Below, piece after piece: positions 24,434-33,482 of a stretch of DNA of 64,000 nt. The number at the start of each line of letters is the position of its first letter. Position 1 is the stretch's first letter. This DNA comes from JBPOFY01 sp051252415. GTDB taxonomy: Bacteria; Verrucomicrobiota; Verrucomicrobiia; Opitutales; Coraliomargaritaceae. The stretch covers positions 1 to 64,000 of the forward strand of contig JBPOGA010000009.1 in the NCBI GenBank assembly GCA_051252415.1, read 5' to 3'. The notes beneath the pieces were generated by a model. That model made no database searches and had not been told where the DNA came from. It saw nothing but the letters and a program-made list of their open reading frames with translations. The position numbers and the translations under genes are program-made.

Positions 24434-25453
24434 ATGCACAAACTCTACGCATACATTTTGCTACTCTGCTTGCTCCTGCCAATTAGCATCTCAGCGAACA
24501 CCCCCGTCGAAGTCGCCACTTCAAACGAGCTATCTGTCACGGAAAGCCCATTAAACTACACAGATGCCGTAGTACTTGGCCTCGTAGAGGGCTTGACTGA
24601 ATATTTGCCAATATCCTCCACGGGGCACTTGATTTTGGCCAATGCCCTACTCGATCTTGATGGCGACACGCCCATGCGCGACGCATCGGGGGAATTGATT
24701 CTAGTGACCGATGATGACGGCACCGAACGACCCTATACTATCGGTGAAGCCGCCTATGCCTACACGATCGTCATTCAAGCGGGTGCGATCTTTGCAGTTC
24801 TCTATGTCTACTGGAAAACGATCTGGGCCATCGCAATGGGTTGCATCGGTCGCGACCCCAAGGGACGTCGACTGGCGATCAATTTAATCGCGGCCTTTAT
24901 TCCTGCAGCAGTGATTGGCCTCTTGCTTGATGATCTAATCGAAGAAAAGCTTGGTGATAATATTATGGCTGTCGCGGGTGCCTTGGTCGTTGGCGGTATA
25001 GTCATGATCCTTGTTGAACGTTGGCGTAAACATGGGCAAAAAGCTGCGATTCCGCCAGAAGACGGGCCCGGCTTAGATGAATTAACACTTAAAAAGTCCG
25101 TAATGATCGGCTTCTTTCAATGCGTCGCGATGTGGCCAGGCACGAGTCGCTCGATGTGCACCATAGTCGGTGGCTACATCGCAGGGCTCTCTCCAGCACA
25201 TGCAGCTGAGTTTAGCTTTCTACTAGGACTCATCACTTTAAGCGCAGCGTCTGGCTACAAATTCGTGAGCGACGGAGCCAATATGCTGTCAGCGCTGCAG
25301 GTTGGCCCTGTCCTTGTCGGCTGTCTGGTCGCATTCATCTCAGCCGTTTTAGCCGTTAAATGGCTGGTTGGATACCTTAGTAAACACGGTTTAGCTGCCT
25401 TTGGCTGGTATCGTATTGCACTCGCCATCGTTGTCTTTTGTCTAATCGCATAA
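24434..25453 (+). CDS. uppP: Undecaprenyl-diphosphatase (UppP/BacA) with extra N-terminal segment and loop
   Basis: A 339-residue membrane phosphatase that recycles undecaprenyl diphosphate, the lipid carrier for cell-wall synthesis. Catalytic motifs are EGLTEYLPISSTGHL at 52-66 (Glu52 to His65) and the second-half block WPGTSRSM. It is about 70 residues longer than usual. Extra parts are an N-terminal hydrophobic stretch like a signal peptide (residues 3-21, then a 20-residue polar spacer) and an acidic insertion of about 30 residues at 74-104 (DLDGDTPMRDASGELIL) after the first motif. Eight or so membrane segments follow. The gene stands alone between trpD (divergent) and elbB (53 bp later). 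Confidence 0.93.
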   Translation: MHKLYAYILLLCLLLPISISANTPVEVATSNELSVTESPLNYTDAVVLGLVEGLTEYLPISSTGHLILANALLDLDGDTPMRDASGELILVTDDDGTERPYTIGEAAYAYTIVIQAGAIFAVLYVYWKTIWAIAMGCIGRDPKGRRLAINLIAAFIPAAVIGLLLDDLIEEKLGDNIMAVAGALVVGGIVMILVERWRKHGQKAAIPPEDGPGLDELTLKKSVMIGFFQCVAMWPGTSRSMCTIVGGYIAGLSPAHAAEFSFLLGLITLSAASGYKFVSDGANMLSALQVGPVLVGCLVAFISAVLAVKWLVGYLSKHGLAAFGWYRIALAIVVFCLIA

Positions 25454-25505
25454 TTTTTGACCAAATGTGTTTGGCAGCCGCCTGAAAACGCATTCCATCA
25501 AGCAC

Positions 25506-26162
25506 ATGACAAAAGTTGCAGTTATACTATCTGGGTGTGGTGTTTACGATGGCTCCGAAATTCATGAAGCCGTGCTCACATTGCTGGCTTTAGCTCGCGC
25601 AGGCGTCGATGTCACCTGCGCGGCTCCAGACATCACTCAGAAACACGTCGTTGACCACAGCCAAGGTGAAGTGATGCTCGACGAGGATCGCAACGTGCTG
25701 CAAGAAGCGGCGCGTATCTCAAGAGGCAAGATTCAGCCGCTCGACCAAGTCCAGGCGGAGCAATTTGACGCGTATATCTACGTCGGTGGCTATGGTGTCG
25801 CGAAAAACCTCTCTAGTTTCGCATTTGATGGCGCAGCGTATGATGCAGACCCGGCCATAGTTAGCTTAATCCAAGCTGCGCACGCAGCGGATATACCCCA
25901 GGGGTTCATGTGTATCTCACCCGTGCTGGCAGCGGTAGCGCTAGGCGAAAAAGGTGTAAAGTTAACCATCGGCAATGATGCGAGCACTGCAAGCGCCCTT
26001 GAAGCGAAAGGTGCCCAACACGTTGAATGCCCTGTTGGTGGCATAATTATCGATGCAGATAACAAAATCGTCACGACCCCAGCCTACATGCTTGCCCGTA
26101 ACATTTTGGAAGCTGAAAGTGGCATTAATCAATTAGTAAAATCAGTATTACAAATCGCGTGA
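25506..26162 (+). CDS. elbB: ElbB-family glyoxalase/DJ-1-like protein
   Basis: A 218-residue member of the ElbB branch of the DJ-1/PfpI superfamily, called isoprenoid-biosynthesis protein with amidotransferase-like domain and shown to have glyoxalase activity in E. coli. Signature blocks: VILSGCGVYDGSEIHEA at the start, VGGYGVAKNLSSFAFDG and a nucleophile elbow GFMCISPVLAA with Cys, then CPVGGIIIDADNKIVTTPAYM. The ATG at 25506 (MTKVAVIL) begins directly at the first strand; the ORF opens 13 codons earlier without family likeness. It precedes rpmF by about 110 bp on the same strand. Confidence 0.92.
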   Translation: MTKVAVILSGCGVYDGSEIHEAVLTLLALARAGVDVTCAAPDITQKHVVDHSQGEVMLDEDRNVLQEAARISRGKIQPLDQVQAEQFDAYIYVGGYGVAKNLSSFAFDGAAYDADPAIVSLIQAAHAADIPQGFMCISPVLAAVALGEKGVKLTIGNDASTASALEAKGAQHVECPVGGIIIDADNKIVTTPAYMLARNILEAESGINQLVKSVLQIA

Positions 26163-26271
26163 AAGAATGTGCATTATTACGGATTGAGAGCTTGACGGAA
26201 TCAGGATTCGCTCTTTAATCCGCGCACTTTGCAGGATAACGCATCATTTTTAACTATTAAACCTACATTTT

Positions 26272-26451
26272 ATGGGACAGCCAAAACGCAAACAATCTAA
26301 GCAACGCAGCCGTAAACGCCGCGGTGCAGTTACATTCGCACTTCCTCAGCTCGCTAAGGATCCGCAAGACGGCACACGCTTTCGTGCGCACCGTGTCAAT
26401 CCTGCCAACGGCATGTATCGCGGCCGCCAAGTTCTAGACGTCGAAGTCTAA
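26272..26451 (+). CDS. rpmF: 50S ribosomal protein L32
   Basis: A 59-residue basic protein. It starts MGQPKRKQSKQRSRKRRGA, which is the hallmark N-terminus of bL32, and ends RGRQVLDVEV. No zinc-ligand cysteines are present, so it is the C-minus form that does not bind zinc. It lies 40 bp upstream of plsX, the conserved rpmF-plsX-fabH order seen in many bacteria, which strongly supports the call. Confidence 0.93.
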   Translation: MGQPKRKQSKQRSRKRRGAVTFALPQLAKDPQDGTRFRAHRVNPANGMYRGRQVLDVEV

Positions 26452-26491
26452 GCTAGCACCTCACCCACAACGTTTTATCGAACGAACTCCT

Positions 26492-27550
26492 ATGAGCGCA
26501 AGCGATGTCAACTGCACCATTGCAGTCGACACTATGGGAGGTGATCTAGGCCCCACGGAGTTTATCCGTGGGCTTTTTTATGCCACCGAAGAACTCGGCC
26601 TGCAGAGTAACTTCATCTTAGTTGGCAAACAACGCCTACTGGAGCGCCTACTTACAGTGCGCAAACAGAGCATCGATCCGAGCCGTATTACATTTCATAA
26701 TACGACTCAAGTGATCGATATGGACGATAAGCCCATTCAAGCACTCAAAAGCAAAAAGGACTCGTCAATGGTGCAGGCCATTGCCCTGCTTAAGGAAGGT
26801 GAAGCTCAAGCGGTCGTCAGTTGTGGCAATACCGGCGCACTCATGGCGGGTGGCACGTTACGCCTTCGCCCATTGCCTGGTGTCGAGCGCCCAGCACTAG
26901 CGACCATTGTCCCGAGCCGGAAAAAGCCATTCGTTTTAATTGACGTCGGTGCCAATCCAGAATCGACAGCCGAAAACCTTGTCCACAATGCAGTGCTTGG
27001 CTCTAATTACGCTAAAGCAGCACTTGGAATTGATAAGCCACGTGTTGGGCTACTAACAATCGGAACCGAGGCAGGCAAAGGCAATAGCCTGATCAATGAA
27101 ACGCATACGCTTTTGGGGAAAATTGATAGCATCATTAATTACACCGGGCCGATCGAGGGTTTTCAACTCTTCGATGGCGATATTGATGTCGTGGTTTGCG
27201 ATGGTTTTGTCGGAAATATCGTGCTCAAATCAAGTGAAGCACTCTTTGGTTTCATCGGCAGCACTATCAAGGAAGAGTTGTTACGCAATCCAAAGCGTAA
27301 GATCGGAGCAGCCCTTTCAAAATCTGCCTTCAAAGACATGCGCACTCGCCTAAGCCCAGATCAACATGCAGGTGCCCCACTCCTTGGCCTCAAAGGAAAC
27401 ATCTTAAAGTCACATGGTTCCTCGAACTATGTTGCCATCGGTAATGCCCTGCGCATTGCCTCTAGCTTAGTGAAGCATGATATGATTGATTCCATTCAGG
27501 GTGAAATCAATCAAGCAAATGAGTTGATTGATACAGCAGAAACCGAATAG
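26492..27550 (+). CDS. plsX: Phosphate acyltransferase PlsX
   Basis: A 352-residue PlsX, making acyl-phosphate from acyl-ACP for phospholipid synthesis at the inner face of the membrane. Family blocks: IAVDTMGGDLGP at the N-terminus, QALKSKKDSSMVQAI, SCGNTGALMAGG, RPALATIVPS, DVGANPESTAENL, and the late DGFVGNIVLKSSEA and HGSSNYVAI. The C-terminal tail is typical. It sits between rpmF and fabH with 40-44 bp gaps. Confidence 0.97.
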   Translation: MSASDVNCTIAVDTMGGDLGPTEFIRGLFYATEELGLQSNFILVGKQRLLERLLTVRKQSIDPSRITFHNTTQVIDMDDKPIQALKSKKDSSMVQAIALLKEGEAQAVVSCGNTGALMAGGTLRLRPLPGVERPALATIVPSRKKPFVLIDVGANPESTAENLVHNAVLGSNYAKAALGIDKPRVGLLTIGTEAGKGNSLINETHTLLGKIDSIINYTGPIEGFQLFDGDIDVVVCDGFVGNIVLKSSEALFGFIGSTIKEELLRNPKRKIGAALSKSAFKDMRTRLSPDQHAGAPLLGLKGNILKSHGSSNYVAIGNALRIASSLVKHDMIDSIQGEINQANELIDTAETE

Positions 27551-27594
27551 GTTCTACTGAACATCACTTTCCGCAAAAGTCCTTTTCTACTTTC

Positions 27595-28593
27595 ATGTCT
27601 AGTCAATCGCAATCGGTCATCATTCTCGGCACAGGTTCCTACGCACCCGCCAATGTCGTCACTAACGATGATATGGCCAAAATTGTCGACACTTCAGACG
27701 AGTGGATCAAAACACGCACAGGTATTAGCGAGCGTCGCTTTGCTGCTGACGATGAAACCACTAGCGATATGGCATGCGCAGCAGCCGAACGCGCGATTGA
27801 AGCCGCAGGTGTTGATAAAAGTGAAATCGATTTAATCATCGTCGCTACGATGACTCCAGACATGCCATTTCCATCCACGGCCTGTTTGCTACAAAGCAAA
27901 CTAGGCCTACCAAACGTTTGTGCGTTTGATGTGCAGGCCGCTTGTTCTGGATTTGTGTATATCCTCGGTATTGCCACCGCGATGCTTCAATCTGGAAGCT
28001 TCAATAAGGCCTTGGTCATTGGTGCCGAAAAGACTAGCCCGATTCTCGACTTCGAAGACCGCACGACCTGCGTACTCTTTGGTGACGGCGCAGGTGCTGC
28101 CGTGCTTTCTCGTGAAGATATTGAAGGCGTGGGCATACTTGGTTCGCTTGGTGGTTCCGACGGCTCTGACCCGACACTCCTACAACAACCTGCTGGTGGT
28201 TCTGCGATCCCTGCTTCAGTAAATTCGATTGAAGCGCGCCAACATTTTTTAAAAATGAATGGCAAAGAGATTTTCAAGCAAGCTGTTCGCGTCATGGGGA
28301 AAGCCAGTGCAGACATTCTAGAGCAAGTTGGCTATGAAACGAGCGACATCGATCTCGTCGTACCACACCAAGCCAATATGCGCATCATTGAGAGCTTGGC
28401 TAAGCGAATGAAGATCCCTCTCGATAAATTCCACAATAATTTAGATCGCTACGGTAATACATCTGCTGCGTCTGTCGCAATCGCACTCGATGAGGCATAC
28501 CGCGCTGGTCGCATACAATCCGGCAGCGTCATTCTACTCGTTGCTTTTGGCGCAGGCTTGACCTGGGCATCCTCACTTATCAAATGGCAATAA
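27595..28593 (+). CDS. fabH: 3-oxoacyl-ACP synthase III
   Basis: A 332-residue FabH, condensing acetyl-CoA with malonyl-ACP to start fatty-acid synthesis. The Cys-His-Asn triad is visible: Cys117 in QAACSGF, His in VPHQANMRI and Asn in YGNTSAAS. The N-terminal thiolase fold begins with GTGSYAPANVVTND and ends GLTWASSLIKW. Its last codons overlap the earlier possible start of the next gene by 10 bp, a sign of a tight operon. Confidence 0.97.
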   Translation: MSSQSQSVIILGTGSYAPANVVTNDDMAKIVDTSDEWIKTRTGISERRFAADDETTSDMACAAAERAIEAAGVDKSEIDLIIVATMTPDMPFPSTACLLQSKLGLPNVCAFDVQAACSGFVYILGIATAMLQSGSFNKALVIGAEKTSPILDFEDRTTCVLFGDGAGAAVLSREDIEGVGILGSLGGSDGSDPTLLQQPAGGSAIPASVNSIEARQHFLKMNGKEIFKQAVRVMGKASADILEQVGYETSDIDLVVPHQANMRIIESLAKRMKIPLDKFHNNLDRYGNTSAASVAIALDEAYRAGRIQSGSVILLVAFGAGLTWASSLIKWQ

Positions 28594-28601
28594 CACTTTT
28601 T

Positions 28602-29630
28602 ATGCGTCTCACTCATACTTACACATTCGCCCTTTTATTCATTCTCACGTCTACACTGAGCACGGCTGCTTCTCTTAACCCACTGAATTGGTTTGGGTTT
28701 GGAGATGACCCAGAGACGCAATTTGTGCGTATCGCCACAGCAGACGATGAAGCTGCAGCAGCGCAACTACTAGAAGTTGGCCGTGACAAAATGGCAGCGG
28801 GCAGCTTTGGCTCAGCCAGCAGGGTATTTAAAAAGATCAATAAAAATTACCCGCTCACCATCGCAAATGCTGAGGCGCTCTACTTATCGGCGCGGATCCA
28901 GATGATCAAAGGTCGCTGGGAAAAGGCTTTTACTAAACTACAGCAAATAGTTTGGCAGCACCCTAATTTCGAAAACTACGACCAGGTTATTTCTGCTCAA
29001 TTTGAGTGTGCAACAGCGCACATGGAGGGAGCACGTGGACGTATTTTATGGGTATTCCCGGGCTTCAAGATGTATGACCGTGCGGTCGCTGAGTTCGAAT
29101 TAATCGTCAGCAATGCACCCTACAACGACTATGCACCCCTTGCCTTGATGAACATTGCGCTCATTTCTCAGCAAGAAGAAGATCCAGAAATCGCGATTGA
29201 TGCACTTGATCGCCTGATCAATTACTACCCGCAGAGTATGCTCGCTCCAGATGCTTACTACAAACTCGCTGAAACCTACTCCAGCCTTGTGGCTGGTAGC
29301 GCTTACGACCAAGGCTCCACTCGCCGAGCGATCAGCTATTACGAAGATTTCCTAGTGCTGTTCCCGCAAAGTAACTTCACAGGTGAAGTTGAATCAAATC
29401 TAAAGCTAATGGAAAACTTGTTAGCGAGTAGCCGCCTCAATCTAGGCGACTTCTATTACTATTATCGCAGCAACAATACTGCCGCGCTGATCTTCTACAA
29501 CGAAGTCATCACAATTGCACCAGACTCAGAAGCAGCACAGGAAGCCACTGATCGAATTGAAGACATCGAATCGGGTGTCCGACCAATGAATGGCGCGACT
29601 TTTGTTCGCAGACTGTTTCTAGTCGATTAA
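28602..29630 (+). CDS. BamD-like outer-membrane assembly TPR protein, apparently without lipobox
   Basis: A 342-residue exported protein with a signal peptide (THTYTFALLFILTSTLSTAA) and at least five TPR-like helix pairs, as in BamD: LLEVGRDKMAAGSFGSASRVFKKINKNYP, AEALYLSARIQMIKGRWEKAF, MNIALISQQEEDPEIAIDAL, YYKLAETYSSLVAG, and YYYYRSNNTAALIFYNEVI. BamD is an outer-membrane lipoprotein in Proteobacteria. Here no cysteine follows the signal peptide, so lipid anchoring is absent unless another start is used. I choose the ATG at 28602; the ATG at 28584 only adds six residues and overlaps fabH. It is 46 bp before the lptE-like ATG. Family placement rests on pattern and context. Confidence 0.75.
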   Translation: MRLTHTYTFALLFILTSTLSTAASLNPLNWFGFGDDPETQFVRIATADDEAAAAQLLEVGRDKMAAGSFGSASRVFKKINKNYPLTIANAEALYLSARIQMIKGRWEKAFTKLQQIVWQHPNFENYDQVISAQFECATAHMEGARGRILWVFPGFKMYDRAVAEFELIVSNAPYNDYAPLALMNIALISQQEEDPEIAIDALDRLINYYPQSMLAPDAYYKLAETYSSLVAGSAYDQGSTRRAISYYEDFLVLFPQSNFTGEVESNLKLMENLLASSRLNLGDFYYYYRSNNTAALIFYNEVITIAPDSEAAQEATDRIEDIESGVRPMNGATFVRRLFLVD

Positions 29631-29676
29631 TCAAGTGTCCCGACATTCACTTTTCATCTTTAGCACACTAAACAGT

Positions 29677-30297
29677 ATGAACGCACGACGCCTTTTTCTT
29701 ATCGGAACCAGCCTCATTTCACTAGCCCTTTTCAGTGGTTGTGCCTCTTACAAATTAGGTGCACCGACGGAGCTACAATTTGAATCGATCTACATCCGCC
29801 CTGCCAGCAACGACAGTTTTGCACCGCAAGTGCAAACACTCGTTAGTGCACAGATACGTGAAGCCTTCATTCGCGACGGTCGTGTTAAACTTCTGAGCAA
29901 GGAATCCGATGCAGATGCCGTCCTTTCAGTGAACATTACCAACTACGAACGAAATGCCGGTGCTCGTCACCGTAGAGATACGGTTAGCGCACGCACCTTT
30001 CGCTTAACCATGTTCGCGGAAATCTCGCTTTATAACGCAAAACAAGGCGACTTCTTCTTTGAGGAAAGAAACGTTTCCGAATACACCAGCGTCTACGCAG
30101 ACAATCCATTTGTTGACGCGAAAGATTTTGAGCAAAGACAAGCTTATAACCAAGCTGAATATAGTGCCATGACACGCATCGCACGCGGTATTGCTCGTAA
30201 AATTTCCGACGAAGTCCTCTCACCATGGCCTAGCCGTGAGCAGGAAGCGAAAAAAGCAGAAGTGATAGAAGAGACAGCAACACCTACCGCTGAGTAG
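29677..30297 (+). CDS. lptE: LptE-family LPS-assembly lipoprotein
   Basis: A 206-residue outer-membrane lipoprotein. It has a signal peptide with lipobox (LALFSGCASYK, Cys22 lipidated), and a small alpha-beta domain of the LptE fold: strands around FESIYIRPASNDSF, a helix VQTLVSAQIREAFIRDGRVKLL and DAVLSVNITNYERNA with RTFRLTMFAEISLYN. LptE plugs the LptD channel that inserts LPS in the outer membrane. The C-terminal tail is charged and flexible. The ATG at 29677 is chosen because it gives a standard lipoprotein signal; a GTG at 29635 would add 14 residues ahead. It follows the BamD-like gene, a fitting pair. Confidence 0.82.
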   Translation: MNARRLFLIGTSLISLALFSGCASYKLGAPTELQFESIYIRPASNDSFAPQVQTLVSAQIREAFIRDGRVKLLSKESDADAVLSVNITNYERNAGARHRRDTVSARTFRLTMFAEISLYNAKQGDFFFEERNVSEYTSVYADNPFVDAKDFEQRQAYNQAEYSAMTRIARGIARKISDEVLSPWPSREQEAKKAEVIEETATPTAE

Positions 30298-30322
30298 TCT
30301 GCTCCATAATTACTATTCCATC

Positions 30323-30354
30323 ACAAAGCCCGCCCAGAAATGGACGGGCTTTGT
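30323..30354 (+). terminator. Terminator after lptE
   Basis: A 14-bp stem with one mismatch (acaaagcccgccca / tggacgggctttgt) and a GAAA-type tetraloop, 26 bp after the lptE stop. It ends the rpmF-plsX-fabH-bamD-lptE unit. Confidence 0.8.
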
Positions 30355-30379
30355 TGTATGGTAATATGTATATGATCGG

Positions 30380-30586
30380 TAGAGATGCCTCAAATAATCG
30401 GGTGGGAGCGTCCGGTTCCGCCCGGACAGTTGGCCGTGGTTGTCGAAGCCATGCTGACGTATGCGGACACGGAGGTCCGCGCTCCAGGATCATTCATTTA
30501 GTAGAGACGCCTGCCTCTAGGCGTCTGCGACATTCCCTAGTCTGCACTGCCGCGCATCATGATTTGTGATTTAGTAAAAGATGAAA
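30380..30586. repeat. GC-rich repeat-bearing intergenic segment
   Basis: The rest of the 358-bp gap between lptE and hisI. It holds a GC-rich block (about 30399-30487) with self-complementary ends (gggagcgtcc near 30402, gtccgcgctcc near 30475) and a perfect 8-bp hairpin agacgcct/aggcgtct at 30505-30526. Phrases such as 'gggagcgtc' and 'tgcggacac' recur near 58573-58640, so this is probably a degraded member of a dispersed family. No gene is apparent. Confidence 0.6.
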
Positions 30587-30611
30587 GAGCGGGAGCATCT
30601 TGCTCCCGTTC
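30587..30611 (-). terminator. Terminator of hisI
   Basis: An 11-bp stem (one G-T pair) with a 3-nt loop, centred on gggagca/tgctccc, 44 bp beyond the hisI stop on the minus strand. Confidence 0.72.
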
Positions 30612-30655
30612 TTATCGTGCGTATTTTCACGAAAAGTAATGCACGGCAGTATAGC

Positions 30656-31081
30656 CTACTTCTGCGCTTCATCTACGAACTCCAAGGAGCCGTCTTCAAG
30701 CACACGTCGATAATAGCAGCCCGAACGTGCAACACCCTCAGCGTTCTTGGTGTGGCATGCGCCCTTCCCGGCTGGAGTTACTTTGTAGAGAATCGAGTTT
30801 TGTTCACAATTCACGCAGAGCTCTTCGATCTTTAAGTAATCCCCGCTGGTTTTACCTTTTATCCATAACTCATTACGGCTCGTGCTCCAAAAAGTAGCCA
30901 TGCCGCATTCACGTGCGGTATCAAGGGCGAGCTGATTTGCATAGCCCACGATCAACACTTCGCCAGTTTTAGCATCCTGCGCAATCGCTGGAAGCACATC
31001 CGCGCCACAATTTGCTACTTTACGGAGTTTGGTAAAATCAAGTTCTAGGACAGAGCCGTGTTCGAGTTCTTCATGAGTCAT
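30656..31081 (-). CDS. hisI: Phosphoribosyl-AMP cyclohydrolase
   Basis: A 141-residue HisI, opening the adenine ring of phosphoribosyl-AMP in histidine synthesis. Signature blocks: VGYANQLALDTARECGMATFWSTSRNELWIKG, the metal site CVNCEQN, and GACHTKNAEG with the third cysteine and a histidine. There is no HisE domain, so it is the monofunctional form. The ATG at 31079-31081 (MTHEELEHG) is used; the open frame continues another 40 codons upstream without similarity and would overlap the transketolase promoter region. It is divergent from tkt. Confidence 0.93.
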   Translation of the reverse strand: MTHEELEHGSVLELDFTKLRKVANCGADVLPAIAQDAKTGEVLIVGYANQLALDTARECGMATFWSTSRNELWIKGKTSGDYLKIEELCVNCEQNSILYKVTPAGKGACHTKNAEGVARSGCYYRRVLEDGSLEFVDEAQK

Positions 31082-31263
31082 GAAATAAGGTCTAAGGTGC
31101 ACACCCGAATCGAGTCGAGTTTTGAATACGCCAAATGAGCAGAATTCATGCGGTTTTTCCGTTTTACTCTTTTCATTCAAACAAACAAGGGCATCATCCA
31201 TGGCTTTTCACGCAGACAGCTTGGTCTTCCTCTAGGCAACTGAGCAAATACATACAAATCATT

Positions 31264-33249
31264 ATGCAAACAGAGATCCTCTCCCAAGCAGCCACCCAAG
31301 CACGTGGCCTCGCAATCGACGCAATTCACGCCTGTAGTTCAGGTCACCTCGGCCTACCGCTCGGTTGCGCTGAAGTCGGCGCAGTTCTTTTCGGCAATGG
31401 CGGCCTCCGCTACGACCCAAGCGCTCCAAAATGGCTCAACCGCGACCGCTTCGTTCTTTCAGGCGGACACGGCTCGATGTTCATCTACTCATGGCTACAC
31501 CTTGCTGGCTACGACCTCTCTCTTGAAGAGGTTAAGAACTTCCGCCAACTCGGCTCCGAAACACCAGGTCACCCTGAATACGGCGACACAGTCGGGGTCG
31601 AAGCCACAACTGGCCCACTCGGTCAAGGTATCGGTAATGCCGTAGGTTATGCACTCTCTGGTAAACGTGCCGCAGCGAAGTTCAACACTGCAGACCACAC
31701 GATCTTTGATCACCACGTATTTGCACTCCACGGTGACGGCTGCCTCCAAGAAGGTGTTGCCAAGGAAGCCATCGCTTTCGCTGGTCACAACAAACTCGAT
31801 AACCTCGTGCTCATTTACGATTCAAACGACGTCACGCTCGACGCCATGGCCGATCGCACCCAAAGCGAAGACGCTGAGTCCTACTTCGTCTCTCAAAACT
31901 GGGACGCCATCACCATCAATGGTCACGATCTTAAAGCCGTCTCCGAAGCAATCGCACACGCGAAAAGCAACGACAACGGCAAGCCGAAGGTCATCATCGC
32001 CAAGACCACTATTGGTAAAGGCATACCTGAAGTTGAAGGCACTGCAGCTGGCCACGGTGAAGGCGGCGCAAAGTTTGCTGAGGCTGCACGCGCAGGTCTC
32101 GGTCTTCCTGCTGAACAATTCTACGTTTCGGACGATGTCCGCGCACACTTCGCAAAAGTCGCTGAAGGCTCCAAGGCAGTGAAAGCTGAATGGGACGCTA
32201 CTTACAGCGCATGGAAAGCTGCCAACGCAGACCTTGCCACAGAGCTTGAGAACGGCGTAAACGACGAAGTCGTTGCCGATCTCGCACAACGCATCCCTGC
32301 TTTCGAAGCTGGCACAGGTTCCGCAACACGCGCTTCCGGTGGTGTTGTCATCAACGCAGTCGCCAAGGAAGTGCCACACGTCATTTCCGGTTCGGCTGAC
32401 CTTTACGGTTCGACTAAGAACTACATCAAAGACGGTGGCGATTTCGGCCCAGATAACTTTGCTGGTCGTAACATCTGGTTCGGCATCCGCGAGCACGGCA
32501 TGGGCGCGATCTGCAATGGTATCGCATACGACGGCATCTTCCGCGCAAGTGGTGCTACCTTCCTCGTTTTTGCTGACTACATGCGCGGTTCGATTCGCCT
32601 CGCATCTTTAGCGAAGCTTCCTGTCACTTACATCTTCACACACGACTCAGTCGGTGTTGGCGAAGACGGCCCGACTCACCAACCAGTGGAAACAGTCAGC
32701 GGCCTACGTGTGATTCCAAATCTCGACGTCATTCGCCCATCGGATGCCGAAGAAACTGCAGCAGCCTTTGCCGCCGCAACACTTCGCAAAGATGGCCCAA
32801 CCGCATTGATCCTCACACGTCAAAACGTTCCAGCTAACGACGCAATCAGTATCGAAGATCGTCGCGAAGGCACACTCAAGGGTGGCTACATCGCGAAGCA
32901 AGAATCAGGCGAGCTCAAGCTCATCATCTTGGCAACAGGTTCCGAAGTGCAACACGCACTCGGTGCAGCCGAGCAACTTGGTGACGGCGTCCGCGTCGTT
33001 TCCCTCCCTTGCTTCGAGCGCTTTGAGCGCCAATCCGCAGACTACATCGAAAGCATCCTGCCAAGCAGCTGCACAAAGCGCGTAGCTGTTGAAGCAGGTG
33101 TCTCCGCCACATGGGGCAAATATGTTGGCCTCACTGGTAAGACCGTCTGCATCGACCGCTTCGGTATCTCCGCTCCAGGTGACACCGTCATGGAAAAGCT
33201 CGGTATGACAGCCGACAACGTCGCCGCAGTCGCCAAAGAGCTTCTCTAA
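31264..33249 (+). CDS. tkt: Transketolase
   Basis: A 661-residue transketolase, moving two-carbon units in the pentose-phosphate pathway with thiamine diphosphate. Motifs: SSGHLGLPLG, LSGGHGSMFIYSWLHL, GPLGQGIGNAVG, HGDGCLQEG with the ThDP motif continuing to YDSNDVTLD, and in the second half FGIREHGMGAICNGI, DSVGVGEDGPTHQPVE. The ATG at 31264 gives the usual N-terminus; the frame opens 43 codons earlier without similarity. Base composition and third-position C are higher than in neighbours, consistent with strong expression. It has its own terminator. Confidence 0.96.
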   Translation: MQTEILSQAATQARGLAIDAIHACSSGHLGLPLGCAEVGAVLFGNGGLRYDPSAPKWLNRDRFVLSGGHGSMFIYSWLHLAGYDLSLEEVKNFRQLGSETPGHPEYGDTVGVEATTGPLGQGIGNAVGYALSGKRAAAKFNTADHTIFDHHVFALHGDGCLQEGVAKEAIAFAGHNKLDNLVLIYDSNDVTLDAMADRTQSEDAESYFVSQNWDAITINGHDLKAVSEAIAHAKSNDNGKPKVIIAKTTIGKGIPEVEGTAAGHGEGGAKFAEAARAGLGLPAEQFYVSDDVRAHFAKVAEGSKAVKAEWDATYSAWKAANADLATELENGVNDEVVADLAQRIPAFEAGTGSATRASGGVVINAVAKEVPHVISGSADLYGSTKNYIKDGGDFGPDNFAGRNIWFGIREHGMGAICNGIAYDGIFRASGATFLVFADYMRGSIRLASLAKLPVTYIFTHDSVGVGEDGPTHQPVETVSGLRVIPNLDVIRPSDAEETAAAFAAATLRKDGPTALILTRQNVPANDAISIEDRREGTLKGGYIAKQESGELKLIILATGSEVQHALGAAEQLGDGVRVVSLPCFERFERQSADYIESILPSSCTKRVAVEAGVSATWGKYVGLTGKTVCIDRFGISAPGDTVMEKLGMTADNVAAVAKELL

Positions 33250-33268
33250 TTCTTGAGTATTCATTTAC

Positions 33269-33298
33269 AAAAGCCGCTTCCAACAGGGAGCGGCTTTT
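33269..33298 (+). terminator. Terminator of tkt
   Basis: A 10-bp stem (aaaagccgct / agcggctttt) extended by weaker pairs and followed by six Ts, 20 bp after the tkt stop. Typical intrinsic terminator. Confidence 0.9.
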
Positions 33299-33482
33299 TT
33301 GTGCCCACATGTGACAATCCGTTAAGTGATTGATTTACTAGGAACAAAACCTTGCCCGCGATACCATATTAGACTTACTGAAAAACGTTTAGACCATAGT
33401 CCTCCCGCACTATCAGTGATACTAGAGACCTATAGAAGCACCGCGAAATACCACTAAACACATCACACTGATCTGTAAAAAA

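Noticed and set aside
30351..30569. Small frames on both strands between lptE and hisI
   Set aside because: They sit on a GC-rich repeat with hairpins; no start signal or protein likeness.
31822..32496. 224-residue minus-strand frame with Cys- and Val-rich composition
   Set aside because: Antisense to transketolase; strong third-position bias of tkt keeps the opposite frames open.
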